DNA of 64,000 nt from Trema orientale (Eukaryota; Streptophyta; Magnoliopsida; Rosales; Cannabaceae), in NCBI GenBank assembly GCA_002914845.1, contig JXTC01000816.1, positions 1 through 64,000 on the forward strand, written 5' to 3'. The position numbers and the translations under genes were made by a program. The notes under the pieces are model-generated. The model was not told the origin of the DNA. It saw only the letters and a list, made by a program, of their open reading frames with translations, and made no database searches. Positions 1 to 11,368 of this stretch are shown here, one piece after another (position 1 is the stretch's first letter; each line of letters starts with the position of its first letter).

Positions 1-1812
1 TTGGCTAATTTGGCTACCATAGAATGGGTCATCTACAATTCCTACCCTCGTGATCCTTGTGTGCTTACAGCTAGTTCGATGAAATAAGTTACCTAACATG
101 AAATTAAATAAGACTAAATAATATAATCTCGAATTAAATATTTCGTCCCTAAACTGGTCTCTATAATAGTTTATTAGAGATGTAATCCCTTTTTGTTTGA
201 TCACCTACTCGTAGGTGTATTTTTCTTAAGGGTACCTATGATAATGAAAGACTTTTCTCTCTAAATGACACGTAATCATTGACAGGTTAGCCTAAAGGAA
301 CCCATAAGCATTTTTCTTTCTCTTTACTTGATTATTGATCAAACTATTTTTTTTTTTTTGGATGAATATCGTTCTTTTTCTCTTAATTTTGAAATAGAAT
401 GAATATCATTATTTTGAAAATTGCAAGTGTGTGTATGTAAAGAAATTCACCTGAATTAAACATAGTTTAATTAGATCTTTATTCTGAAATAGCTGTATAT
501 TAGATAAATACGTATATTTGTACTTGATTAATGTAAGATTTTTCTTTTACTTGGTTTTATCTCCGGAATATTTATTTCGAATTACCGAGTTATAAAGATA
601 AAATTTCCACAAAATGCTATACAAACTATTTAAAGTTTTAACTTTTCTATGAATTTCTTCCCAAATCTTAGGTAGCATATGTATGCACAGATCGATGTAG
701 TGATTTAGTTCAATACTTAATAAAAAAAAAAAGAAAATTCACCAGAAGTTAAAATATATAAATGTATTTTATTTCCGGCCGCCCGTGACTCAACTTGAAA
801 ATTCATAAATATTTGCATTAGAATTTAGAAGTATTAACAATTACTTTTACTGGAGAAATAAATTAAAAAGCAACGACTTTTTTCTTTTTGATTGAAAAAA
901 ACAACGACTTGTTTATTTATTTATTTTTGTGGGTATTTTGGTAAAATTGCCTGCCCAAGGTTATATTAAAGTGGTCAGGCTAAAGAAATTGGAAAAAAAA
1001 AAAAAGAACCCCGAGTCAATGACGTAGACTTTGAATTTCGAAGGCAAAAGGGGAGGGCAAAAAATCTGAAGCAAGAAACGTAATGTGGACAATAATAGTC
1101 TCCTAAATTGGAAATTCCTAACAAATAAAAAAAACCCCCAATGGACGAAAATAAAGAATACCGAAAGTTGGTTTTGCAGTCAAAAGAAAGTTTAAGATCT
1201 GTTTAGTCGAGCCCAAATTGAGGGAATCTTGCGTAGTGAGGCTGAAACTAAGGGTATGACAAAACTATAGGGTAAATATATCCATGAAATAAGATTGAAA
1301 CACATACTTGGCCATACACCATAGTATTTTATATCATAATCTCTGCCCGATACCGATATTCACAACTCCAAAATAATTTTTGTATTGTTTCACATTTTAT
1401 TGGGAAGTATTGAGCATTTTATAAATTAGAACTTAATCTATTTGTTTTCAAGTTTTCAATGGTTTAAATATTACATCTTTTCCTCCAAAAAGAATAATCA
1501 TATATAGACAAGTGGTACCAAGAAAGTATAATTAATTTAGTTTAGTTTGGCAAAGAGAATTTGTAGAAGGATGAAGACTAGAGATAAAAGGAGAGCTAAA
1601 ATTCACAGGAGGGATGGTGCGAGGGAGATGCTGATTAGACCGAGAATTAGGCCCAAGAGTACCTCATAGGCCTATCTTTCGTTCAAGTGATGCTCCTCAT
1701 CACACTCCATTTTATAGAAAAATCATCTCTAAAAAACGCACACAAAACCTTCAGCTCTGATAGCAATCAACGTAGGATAGACGCAACTAATCTTCTCAAA
1801 AAATTATGGCTG
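1..1812. other. AT-rich intergenic DNA, no gene seen
   Basis: I see no long reading frame, RNA gene or transposon end here. It is AT-rich with several homopolymer runs. It lies where a transmembrane and kinase exon of the minus-strand receptor gene at 2820-3624 would be expected, but nothing resembling a kinase (HRD, DFG or APE motifs) is apparent on the minus strand. Around 1860-1960 there are imperfect direct repeats of a purine-rich unit (gatgagaag type). Confidence 0.6.
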
Positions 1813-1980
1813 TTAGGAGAGACTTAATCTAATTTTATCAATCACTAGAGTGAGACCAACTGAGCACTTCATCAAATGAGAAGAGAAATGACTTGGAAAA
1901 AAAGATGAGAAGAGGAATGAGAGAGTGGAAAAAAAGATGAGAAGATGAATGAGAGAATAGAAAAAAAACCGAAGAACATA

Positions 1981-2139
1981 GGGCGCATTTGGTACATGAT
2001 TCAAATCCTATTCTTCAAATCCAGAAACAGCTTTTATATAGAAAGTTAAAAGGATAAATGTTTTATCCTTCCAACTTTCTACATGAAATATGTTTCTGAA
2101 TTTGAAGAATAAGATTCGAATTCTATACCAAACGCACCC
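1981..2139. mobile_element. Fold-back MITE with near full-length inverted arms
   Basis: The ends are gggcgcatttggta and taccaaacgcaccc, which are reverse complements with two differences. The complementarity continues inward for about 80 bases per arm, so almost the whole 159-bp element can fold into one hairpin. TA flanks both ends (1979-1980 and 2140-2141), compatible with a 2-bp target duplication. The gggYgcRtttgg termini resemble Tourist/PIF-type MITEs, although a TA duplication would suit Stowaway better, so the superfamily is open. No coding capacity is seen. Confidence 0.75.
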
Positions 2140-2305
2140 TATAGAATTCGAATCCTATTCTATAAATTCGGAAACAACTCTCATAATAAAACAATTTTTA
2201 TCCTTTCCAACTCACCGGAAAGCACAAAAGAAATCTACTGTCCGCTCTATCCCTCATTCCTATTTTATTCATCTCTTCTACTTCTCTCCTACCAAACGTA
2301 GTGTT
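2140..2305. mobile_element. Second, degenerate MITE copy abutting the first
   Basis: Immediately after the first element the sequence again shows its internal motifs in order: gaattcgaatcctattct, then an aaattcggaaaca block, then a ttttatcctttcc block. It ends near taccaaacgtagtg at about 2287-2300, which resembles the right terminus of the first copy. The left terminus is missing. The layout suggests a tandem or nested pair in which the second copy lost its outer left end. Confidence 0.45.
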
Positions 2306-2819
2306 TGTCTGTTTTTGCTTGTAACTGCTCCGGACCTTTTCCTAAAACCAAATATATAAAGCTAGTTGTGCGACCTACTGTGTAAAAACTAATCACTCAA
2401 GTTGATGACTAATTAATATTTCACCACCACCTATTGGGTTCTTGCCTCCCTGCAATGCCGTCCAACCTCTAAGTAAAAGTATTCTTTTCTCTTGTCCTAA
2501 ATTGTTGTTCCTACTTCCTATTACTCTAACAACGGGGAAGGCATACAAGCCTGCACTTTGATTGACGTTGAGGAGGCTTTGTCTCCGCAAACAAATTAAT
2601 CACATATAAGATGGAAACTCAATGGAGCCACCGCGGAAAAATTAAGAACTCTACTACTTAATTATATGCATAATTAAACGAAAAAAAAAAGAAAATTTTC
2701 GTATTGTATTCGTGGTTCTTCGGAATAGGACTCTAAACAAGTTTTGAAAATAAGGGGAGGCAAATTGAAATTGACACTATCTACACAAAGAATGAGTTCG
2801 AAGAAGAAGACGAGCATAC

Positions 2820-3624
2820 CCGAACCAGTAGTACTGGGAGCAGAATCTGATCCACAACTAGCACCATAAGGTCTATCTTTGCAGTAGCATGCGAATGCCC
2901 TGTTTGTGGTGTTATCTGATCCACAGAGACCCCCAGACCTTGTACACTCCTCACACAAGCTATTGCTTGCATTCCACTCTACCCAAAACCCTGAATTTAT
3001 CGCGTCAATCAGCTGATCCCGAGGTAAATTAACGGTCTCCAAATTACCAGCTTCAGAGTCGAAAATACGGACGGCCACCCCTTGCCCGCAACTTGGAAGA
3101 TTACCATTAGCTCGCCTCATAAACTCTGTCGCAAAGTAATTAGTTAAGCCCGTTCTATCGCCGGGACAACTGAATTGACTTGGTAGCCCAGTGGTAATCG
3201 CAGGGCATCCGTAGTACAGAGTTAGGTTCTGAGTATCCGAACCATAACTAAAGAAGTCCGGATCAAACGTGTCGTTCCGGCGGTCGTCCGAACATGGGGT
3301 GTTCCAGTAATCAGTCCGAACAACCGTGAGATTAAGTTTGTCCGGAATGATTTCAAGCACTCGATAGCTTATAGAACCGATCATGATCTGCGGCGCCTCG
3401 CCGCTGCAGTTGAGCTCGAACTGCGGGTGGCCACAGTAGGCCGGCCGGTCCGGTCCCCAGAAAGGATAGCCGACGTTCTGGAATTTGTCTCCGCAGTTTA
3501 AGCGGGTGTTGTTGCAGGTCAGGTATTGCTCGTTGTCCTGGGCAAGTACGGATGTTGTAGCAGTATCTAATGTTAAGGTTATGGTCATGATGATCAAGAT
3601 GGTATGGGAGAGATGGGGATGCAT
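2820..3624 (-). CDS. LRK10L-type receptor ectodomain, first exon (kinase not found)
   Basis: The exon encodes 268 residues. It begins with a hydrophobic signal peptide (about residues 1-28, ending near the VLAQ segment). A cysteine-rich GUB_WAK_bind domain follows, with CGD near the N-terminus, the YPFWG motif, CGHPQFELNC, and YGCP further on. The C-terminal part is WAK_assoc-like (CEEC, GGLCG, CYC). Several N-x-S/T sites fit an extracellular wall-facing protein. In LEAF RUST 10 receptor-like kinases this ectodomain is joined through later exons to a transmembrane helix and a Ser/Thr kinase. A donor (tcgG|GTATGC) after base 2820 is in phase 1. If unspliced, the frame stays open to a stop at 2674. 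No kinase exon is visible down to position 1, so it lies beyond a long intron outside the window or is missing. A ligand cannot be inferred. Confidence 0.8.
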
Positions 3625-3670
3625 TTTTGAGACAGAGCAAAAGGCAGATACAGAGAGTTCGGAATGGTGA

Positions 3671-5149
3671 TTAAGTTAAAAAGAAGAAAAAAGGAGATGA
3701 AATAGTATTGGGACTGATTAATCCAAATGAAACATCATAAGAAAATTGGTGGTGTTTGACGAATTAAGCTAGCTAGCAAAGAATGAAATAGTATCCGTCA
3801 AAGTAGAAGGTTCCAAGAAAAAAAGATCGTAAATTTTGTGGCCAAAGTCATTAGCGAGTTTATTAGCTGACCTAGTCTAACATATCTCTGATTGGTCGAC
3901 GTTCCAACATTGCCCTCCGTTCCCAGTACGAAATCCAAAGTATCTGGCTTCGGTTTTATGACTCCAGAGACTAAAAAAGACATTTTAACTTGAAGATCCT
4001 TTAAAGTCAAAGAAATCAACCTCCATTCATATAACATATATATTAAAAAAATTTCAAAAAAAAAAAAACATATATATTAAAAAGATATTTTAACCAAACC
4101 AAACCTTGATTATAATAATATTGGACTCAGACGAGAACCAAACATCTTACACCACTTATTAAAATGTCCTCAAGTGAGCTGAGTAAGAATCACGTTTAGT
4201 TTTTTTAGTATTACCAATTATACCGTGTGCCCAACTCCTAAGACTTTAACGCCAATAAACAAATCTTTTTTTTTTTTTTTTTTCAATTTGGTCCTGTTTC
4301 TAGAACCAAAGGAAAGTATATCTCAGAAAAGAGCGAAGAACATAAAACTTTGTTGTCTACTGGATTGAAATAATATGTGAAAGAACTAAAGTGACAATAA
4401 ATTATCAAATATCTGAACCCTATGGTTACAACAATATAAAGGCCATGCCGCATCATGTTTATTTGAGCTTTAAATGGTAATTATAAACTAGCTAGGCTTA
4501 GATTTCATCTAACCAAAGTAGATGAAGATCTTAATATTGATATATACTTGTCTAAGGCTCCAAATATGGGCCTTACCCTCCTAAATTAATCTTAGTGGAC
4601 AAAAGAATAACACCAACGAGTTCAACCTCAAAGCTCTATAATTTGTCTCCTAACAAAGACAGCTGACTGGGCCAGCCTAACCAAGGACGTGGTCCTACTG
4701 ACACAGAATCATATAAACGTAAATTAAATTGTCCAAATCATATATGATATATGGATTTGGAAAGAGAAAGACACCCAAGCATCATATATATATATATATA
4801 GATGTATATATACACAGATGAATCTGTCATGATTAAACACGACATAATGTTTACATATAGAGCAAGCGCAGGTTTCCCAAGCCGAGAGCCAACTAGTGTG
4901 TATTTCTTCAATGAAATGGTGATTTTTGGAATATTATCGGTCGCTTGGCAGACAATAAGTTAGAATTATGCCGCGAAATGGGTACTTGAAAGACTACTGG
5001 CTACAATTTGTGCACCAAGGGACCATATATCAGCACACGAGGATATCTCAATTTTGATGCATGTGAGACTATGGAAATAGAGAGAGAACTTGAATATTGG
5101 ACTTCGAGAGAGGCTTTGTTTGGAGCCATGGATGGATTTCATCGAGGAA
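3671..5149. other. Intergenic DNA between the two receptor exons
   Basis: No coding exon is recognised. The stretch holds poly-A/T runs (for example 4266-4283) and a short (AT)n tract at about 4783-4801. A transmembrane or kinase exon for the upstream minus-strand receptor exon at 8232-9042 should lie somewhere between 3.7 and 8.2 kb, but none is apparent. Confidence 0.5.
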
Positions 5150-5600
5150 ACGTATTAAAATTAGAGAAAATTTGATTTTTTATGGTAATTTTTCAAAAAA
5201 ATTGAAAAATCACGGAATTTGAAATTGTTTTGGAAAGTCACGGATTTAATTATAAAAATACCACTTTTAAAAGTATTTAGAAAAATACTTCTTTTTATTA
5301 ATTGATGAGATACTTAAAGTAACTAATCGAGTTACCTGAAGTAATATGAATAGTTACTTCAAGTAACTGGATTGGTTACTCTAAGTAACCTAACTAGTTA
5401 GCTCGAGTACCATTGAAAATACCAAATTTAAAGAAAAATATATTTTTCTAAATATTTTCAAAAGTGTTATTTTTCTAATAATACTTTTAAAAAGTGATAC
5501 TTTTCTAAATCAATTCAGAATTTTTAAAAAATTAGCACATTCAGGATTTTTCAATTTTTGGTAGTTTGGGTCTAGAATTTTGTAAGAAGCCCTAAAAATT
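5150..5600. mobile_element. Probable fold-back/MITE-like element
   Basis: The left part (tttttcaaaaaaattgaaaaatcacgg, 5186 onward) and the reverse complement of the right part (accaaaaattgaaaaatcctg, 5547-5570) match. Both arms carry related blocks of the type aaaaataccacttttaaaagtatttagaaaaata. The centre (about 5313-5408) is a run of short palindromes built on agttactt and aagtaact. Exact termini and a target duplication could not be fixed by eye. Confidence 0.45.
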
Positions 5601-5619
5601 ATGTCGAGTATTTATAAGA

Positions 5620-5935
5620 AATGACCTTTTTTTCAAGATTAATTTACAAAATGGCCATTTTTTACACCTATTTAATAAATAATCGGTTAATTTTATTTTG
5701 ATAAATAACCGTTTTTCAGTTTATCTATTTTTTATAAAGTTGATCTGTATTTTATAAAGCAAATCAATTGTTAAAAAATAAATCATTTTTAAATAATAAA
5801 TCAATTTTCATAAAATAAATCAATATATTTTGATATACTAAATATGAAAAACGGTCATTTTTTTAAAATAATTTTAAAAATTCAGTAATTTTTTAATAGT
5901 GTTTGAAAAACAATCATTTTGCAAATTATGATTCA
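5620..5935. repeat. AT-rich imperfect inverted repeat
   Basis: The block contains several aaataaatcaat-type units and a loose inverted relation between the left (atggccatttttta, ataaccgtttttcag) and right (aaaaacggtcattttt, caatcattttgcaaa) sides. It may be a decayed fold-back element; no clear ends are seen. Confidence 0.3.
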
Positions 5936-8151
5936 AAGTCCAACTATTCGGCTAAAAGCTTGTTTTCTTCTTTCTTTATATTTGGGTTTTCAGCAGGCCT
6001 GACTACCTGTAGCAATCATCATCAGGATATTAGGTCCAGCCTGGCACACAGGCCTTTCCTGGAGTGGGCATATAAGCCAATATTTGGCAATATATGCCCG
6101 ACTCTGTATCAAGACCAACAACTGCGGGCTTCTTTCTTGGATACTAATTTTAGTAGAAAGTATTAGTTTTATAGCATTTTAAAAAACATTGATATGAATA
6201 TAATACTATTCTCCAAAACTACTTTCTCTTCTTATCTCTTCTGTTTCTATTTCATTAATGCATATATTGAAAAAACCAATATTAATTTTAAATTCAAATT
6301 TTATCATACAACAATTAAGTAAATATATTTCAAAATATAGTAGTTTTGTACTAAAATCTCCAACAAACCGTAATTAATCAGTTGAGGAAATTTAGGAGAA
6401 AATTTAGAACTTTCCAATAAAAACTACTGTGAAATAAAAATCTGAAAAGAAACTGTTAAAGGTGAAAACTTAATCCTAATTTTCTCAAAATTGAATATGT
6501 GGGTAGAAGCGTAGAGCAGACATCCATTAATGTCCAGCAATCTTATTTCTACTTCTAATAAGTTATTGGTTAGTGTCAGAAAACTTTCAAGTTGTACCCA
6601 GATCTGTATCGAAAGATCCCAAATATTTTCTTCTTGAAGCAACAAAAAAATTTAATGTTGACCGTTGACTCAGGACAGGTAACTCCGAAATAAAAAATGA
6701 CAGTTATAAAACAAAATGATTGTAAAGGAACGTGACAACGGGGAAAGACTAAACTATCCATTGGGAGAGCAATCTTTTTAAGAAATTCTTAGAGATTCAT
6801 ATTAATGCGGACATTGTTGAATCTTTATTGTAATTAATCCAATTGTGATTTTATATAATGATCTGGATCCAACACGCAAGATGCATGTTTAACAATTTAT
6901 ATTATAAATACGCAACCAGTTACCAAGCATTGATATAAATTAATATCAGACCAATGCTAGCTATAGAATTGGTAAAGGTTTCTTCGTTTTATTTTTTATG
7001 TGTTTCAATTAGTACTTAAAAATCTAAAAATGTAGAATATTTCATCAGCTACTAGAAAGCAACCAACTTAATGAACCCCTTAATTAAGTTTTTCATAGTG
7101 ACCACATCGATAGATCTTATTTAAGTTGAGGAATATAATACATTAAATAAAGGCTAAGATTTTCAAAGCGTTTTCTATTCAAAATCGATAGGGACGAGCC
7201 ATCGAACCTAGCAGAAAAGCCAACCGATTATTGGACCAGGAAAAATGGTCCCTAAATTATGATGTAAGGTTAGCATCAATTTATTTGTAGATGATCAAGA
7301 ATTAGATCTTTTACTCGTCCAGTACTAACCATTTAGTCCAAATTGTCTAATCTTCTCTTCTACCATCAAAGACTAAATTTATATCATAATTAACTAATCA
7401 ATTATTGCTGTTTTGTAGAATTTAACTTTGATAACGACTAAAGATGTAATTCATGTGATTAATGTGGATGCAGCCTAGTCTGGTTGAACAAAGTACGGAA
7501 ACCGTGGAAAAAAAGAGAGAAAGAAACAAAATGAATGTATTTTTCTAGACAGTTGGCTGTGGACTAAATAAAGTATGTATATTGCTGGCTCACCTAATTA
7601 ATGGAAATGGCACATTAAAATTGCACGTTGTTATTCTAAGTACCCTTCTTGAGGTAAAGTACTGCGTACACCTACTCCCATTACCAAAATCTACTTCTAA
7701 CAAATTACCTACCGCAAAAATTGTACTGCTCAATATTCAAATTATAATAGTGACTATATCCAGCCTATAGTGCTTAAATGTCTGTTGTTTTCTCATCAAT
7801 CTAATTTCTATAGTATATGATGACCGAAAAAAAGAAAGAAAGAAAGAAAAAAAAACCAAACCAAATTTCAATACATGATTTATATTACATAATTTACATT
7901 TTTATCCTTTAATTATTTTCAACACAATTAACAGTCATTCACACATCATACGCACATAGCTTAGTTAACCTTTGTTTGATTACCAGATTATACTAATATG
8001 AGCAAAGTCATCATCAAAAGGGTGATAAATGTTTTTAGTTTCTATGAGGTACAAAATCAAATGGGGTCTCCATTGTTTAATTTCATGAAAATAAGGAGTA
8101 AAAAAAGGCAAAATTTCAACCAGATCAACTACTAACTCAAGAAAACTAAGA
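5936..8151. other. Intergenic DNA, no exon recognised
   Basis: Short open frames here show no family resemblance. There is no kinase-like exon on the minus strand, which is relevant to the receptor exon that starts at 9042. A short ag-rich run (gaaagaaagaaag) lies near 7830. Confidence 0.5.
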
Positions 8152-8231
8152 CTAACTAATATATTGCATGTCAGATGGCAATGCAAATAAGAAAGTAAAC
8201 CTTGACATATAAAACCAATTCTCAAACGTAC

Positions 8232-9042
8232 CAGTTGAATTAGGTGGCGTTCCAAGTGTATCTCCAGATTGCGATGTGGTGGGACACTCCTTGAGCCCAG
8301 GAGATTGATCATTGCGGCAATAACACGTGGTTTGATTCGAATTCCAGTCATATCCACAAACCCCGTTAGATTTCTTACACTCCTCACAAGCATCAAAATC
8401 CACCTTGTATTCAACAGGATACCCTTCTCTCAGAGCCTCTTCGATCATCGTACTGTTCATAATCCCAGCATAACTCCGAACAGGATCAGGAACTCTCGCA
8501 ATAACTCTCGAACGACAAACCAAACCATCACCAAGATTACTAATATTTCCCGAACTGTTCCCTGGTACTATAATCCCTGTCCCACTAGAACTACAATTGA
8601 AACCTCCACTGATCATTAAGTTCATCTGCGAGGAACAACCGTAAAGTATTGTGATGTCGCCAGAGGCCGGCGCATAGTCGAAAAGCTCGGTATCCAAACT
8701 GGTGTTCCCGAATTGTGGTGAGCAAAGTCCATTCAGGTAATCAACTCTAGCGATTTTGAGAGTTTTGGATTCCTGGTCAATCTCCTGAACTTGGTATTTG
8801 ACTCTCATAATCTCTATAGTTGTCTTGTTTCTCTCGCAACCGAGCTTTAGATTTCGATAACCACAATTTTCTGGCCTGCCGTCTCCCCAAAAAGGAAAAT
8901 CCACTTCGGTGATCTCTCCACATCGGAATTTGTTACTGCATGTCGTGTACCAATCGAAACTGAAGCACAGATGAAATTGGCTGATCAATACGATGAAGAA
9001 GGTAAGAAAATATGAAAAGATGAAGAAGAGTCTGTGATTCAT
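8232..9042 (-). CDS. LRK10L-type receptor ectodomain, first exon (kinase absent)
   Basis: A paralogue of the exon at 2820-3624. I chose the internal Met at 9042 because it is followed at once by a strong hydrophobic signal peptide (LFFIFSYFLTFFIVLI). A Met at 9108 in the same frame would add 22 polar residues before it. The mature part has TTCSNKFRCGE, DFPFWG, CGYRNLKLGCE and YGCS (GUB_WAK_bind), then CEECKKSNGVCG and CYCRN (WAK_assoc). The exon gives 270 residues up to a donor (actG|GTACGT) that is again in phase 1, at the same place relative to the domain end as in the neighbour. This shows shared gene structure. The frame stays open to 8152 if the intron is retained, giving a secreted product with a short hydrophobic tail. 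No transmembrane or kinase exon lies between 8232 and the next receptor exon. Confidence 0.8.
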
Positions 9043-9108
9043 TTTAGGACGAAAAGAAGGAGCTGAATTGTGGATTAAGGATGATAAATTGATCAAGGGT
9101 ATGCGCAA

Positions 9109-9900
9109 GTTTGAGTGTGGGAAACAAATGAGGACAAATAAAGAAAAAGGGAAGAAACTCTAGTGGGGACCCCAAAAAAAAAATAAAATTGCGTCTTCAA
9201 TATCAAAGTGATTGAGATGAGAAAGAAAGACTTGAATTTTTAGATGCTTATTTGACTTATTATTAGTTTCATATTAATGGTGTGTCCCAACTATTTTTTT
9301 TTTTTGAAAACCCAACTATTTTTTATGATATGTTCTCTTCGAACTTTGACTTTAATTTGTTTGTTTGGCTCGACGGCTAATCTACCATGCTAGTCATTAA
9401 GTTATGAGTTTCCATGCAAGCAAGTAGGTTTATTGATCAACCAGCGTCCATTTGATGATCATTTTTATTGATCACCCCATATCCAATAAAAAATAAGTCA
9501 TTGACTTTAGCTCTCTCCCTCTCTCCAACGTATATATAATAATTACATAGAGACAAGTTGTATATCTTACAATTGGATCGTGGAAGATTATTTCTAAAGG
9601 AATAACTACAAATTATCCTTCTGTGTNTCAAACAATTTGAAATTAAATAAAAAACAAGAATGATCGTTGCTAAATCGAGTCTACAAATTATATGGTTGTG
9701 ATTGTGCAAGTCACGTATAGTCATGGTATGATATTCATATATAGTATAATGGTTTCTTGTACGTGAAGTTTAGGGCTAGTCGTTTGGTCTTAGGATGTAG
9801 GAATTTGGTAGTGCGAAAGGAAAACAAATGTAAGTGATATTGATATTGAAATATTAGTGCATCATAAAATGGGTCCGGAAGGCGAAAAAAAAGAAAGAGG
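9109..9900. other. Upstream flank of the receptor exon
   Basis: This probably contains the promoter of the minus-strand receptor exon, but no convincing TATA box was fixed. It contains one N at 9627. No gene is recognised. Confidence 0.4.
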
Positions 9901-10056
9901 GTACTTGATAGTTATAGCTCTTGTCAAGACTATACAAATGATATGAATAAAAATGCGTGTGGTTGGTACTTGATAGTTATAGCTCTTGTCAAGACCTTTG
10001 GGCTCTTGGGAACAAATGCGTGTGGTTGGTACTTGATAGTTATAGCTCTTGTCAAG
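9901..10056. repeat. Tandem repeat, three units of about 64 bp
   Basis: The 28-bp core gtacttgatagttatagctc plus ttgtcaag occurs identically at 9901-9928, 9966-9993 and 10029-10056 (spacings 65 and 63). The linkers share aatgcgtgtggttg. The perfect cores suggest a recent local expansion. Confidence 0.85.
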
Positions 10057-10109
10057 TTGACTCGTTCTTTGAATGTCGCGTATTTTTATTCAATTCGACG
10101 CGCCAAAAT

Positions 10110-10190
10110 AACTACGGGGCAAATTACGTGCATGCATAGGGGTTGAAAACGCTGAATAAAAAAACTACGGGGCAAATTACGTGCATGCAT
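10110..10190. repeat. Tandem repeat, two units of about 53 bp
   Basis: The block aactacggggcaaattacgt plus gcatgcat is repeated at 10110-10137 and 10163-10190, each followed by a ttgaRaacgc block. It adjoins the previous array but is unrelated to it. Confidence 0.8.
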
Positions 10191-10648
10191 ATGGATTGAG
10201 AACGCGGAAGTATTTGGAAGATGACAGGAGTCAAGACTCCTAATATCGGGCTTTAGTTTCACCCTTTATTGCCGAGCATGGTGTCTGCTCTGTCAGGACA
10301 CACAATGAGCCCGGTTGGGTGACATGTGAACTGGGCCAACGGGCAAACTTATGAACGCATGTTCAAAAAAAAAAAAAAAAAACATGAATACAAAAAAAAA
10401 AAAAAAAACATGAATACCCATTTCTTAAATGTATTTACATAATTATTCATTTTTAATTTTTTCATAGACATGTCCGCTTTTTACCCTTTTCTGGAGAGGT
10501 GTACAACATAAGTATTTTATACATAAAATGTATACCATGATATATATTTCAAATTTAAAAATTATACTCACATACCATAGATATATATATGTTGAATTTG
10601 TAAATTGATCCTTAGGTTTAAACATATCATTTGTATTCGTAGGCAATC

Positions 10649-10781
10649 TGATTGCTGTATTTTTAGTCTTTATTATTTCAGACTTTATTTAAGGATTTTA
10701 ATTTGGGAATTTATCCCTATATATACCGTGTATATTGTTATACAAAGTGAATGAATTAGAAAATATTCATTTCCAATTCTT
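10649..10781 (+). mobile_element. Truncated copia LTR remnant (5-prime side)
   Basis: A TA-rich promoter-like block (ccctatatataccgtg) is followed by a gaatgaattagaaaatattc tail and then by a degenerate initiator-tRNA-Met primer-binding site at about 10782-10793 (tgatatcaaag against tggtatcagag). This is the layout of the 3-prime part of a short copia LTR and sits at the right distance before the gag relic at 11369. The left LTR end is not defined. Confidence 0.5.
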
Positions 10782-11368
10782 AGATGATATCAAAGACGGA
10801 AATTAGTTCTATTAATTACTCTTGAAATCCAACTTTCAGATTCTCAAAACAAAAAAAAGATCTATATTCGAAATAAGCAACAAAATCCTAAATCCCACAA
10901 ATACCTAGATCCCACAAATTCCTGAAAATCTACAAAGAAAAAGGAGAGGATCATCACTTCTCTGCCATGCAAAGCTTCGTCTTCCTCTTCTTCGGTGACA
11001 AGCAACACCGATCGCACCAACAAATCCATAGCCGCCATCAAATCCAACACTGTCGACCAGCAAGCTGCCATTCCCATCGGCCATTTATCCACCATTCCCC
11101 GCAAGTAGTCAATTTACACATTCCCATCCGCCTTCTATCCGCCATTCCTAGCAAGCAAAAGATTTTTCTATAATCCTAAACTCATTTATTCATATATATT
11201 GGCTTTTGTTTCTGATTTCTTCTGGGTTAGACCTTATTTTTGGGTCTATCTCTAAACACCAGTTTTTTAATTATGTTGGGCTTATATCTAATAGAAGTCA
11301 TTTTGTCTGCTTAACATTCTTAGGGGGGCAAAAAGAAATAAACAAACAAAAAAAGGAGAAAAGGAAAA

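Noticed and set aside
7980..8414. 144-residue minus-strand frame overlapping the receptor exon
   Set aside because: It is an out-of-frame shadow of the exon at 8232-9042 that runs into the intron.
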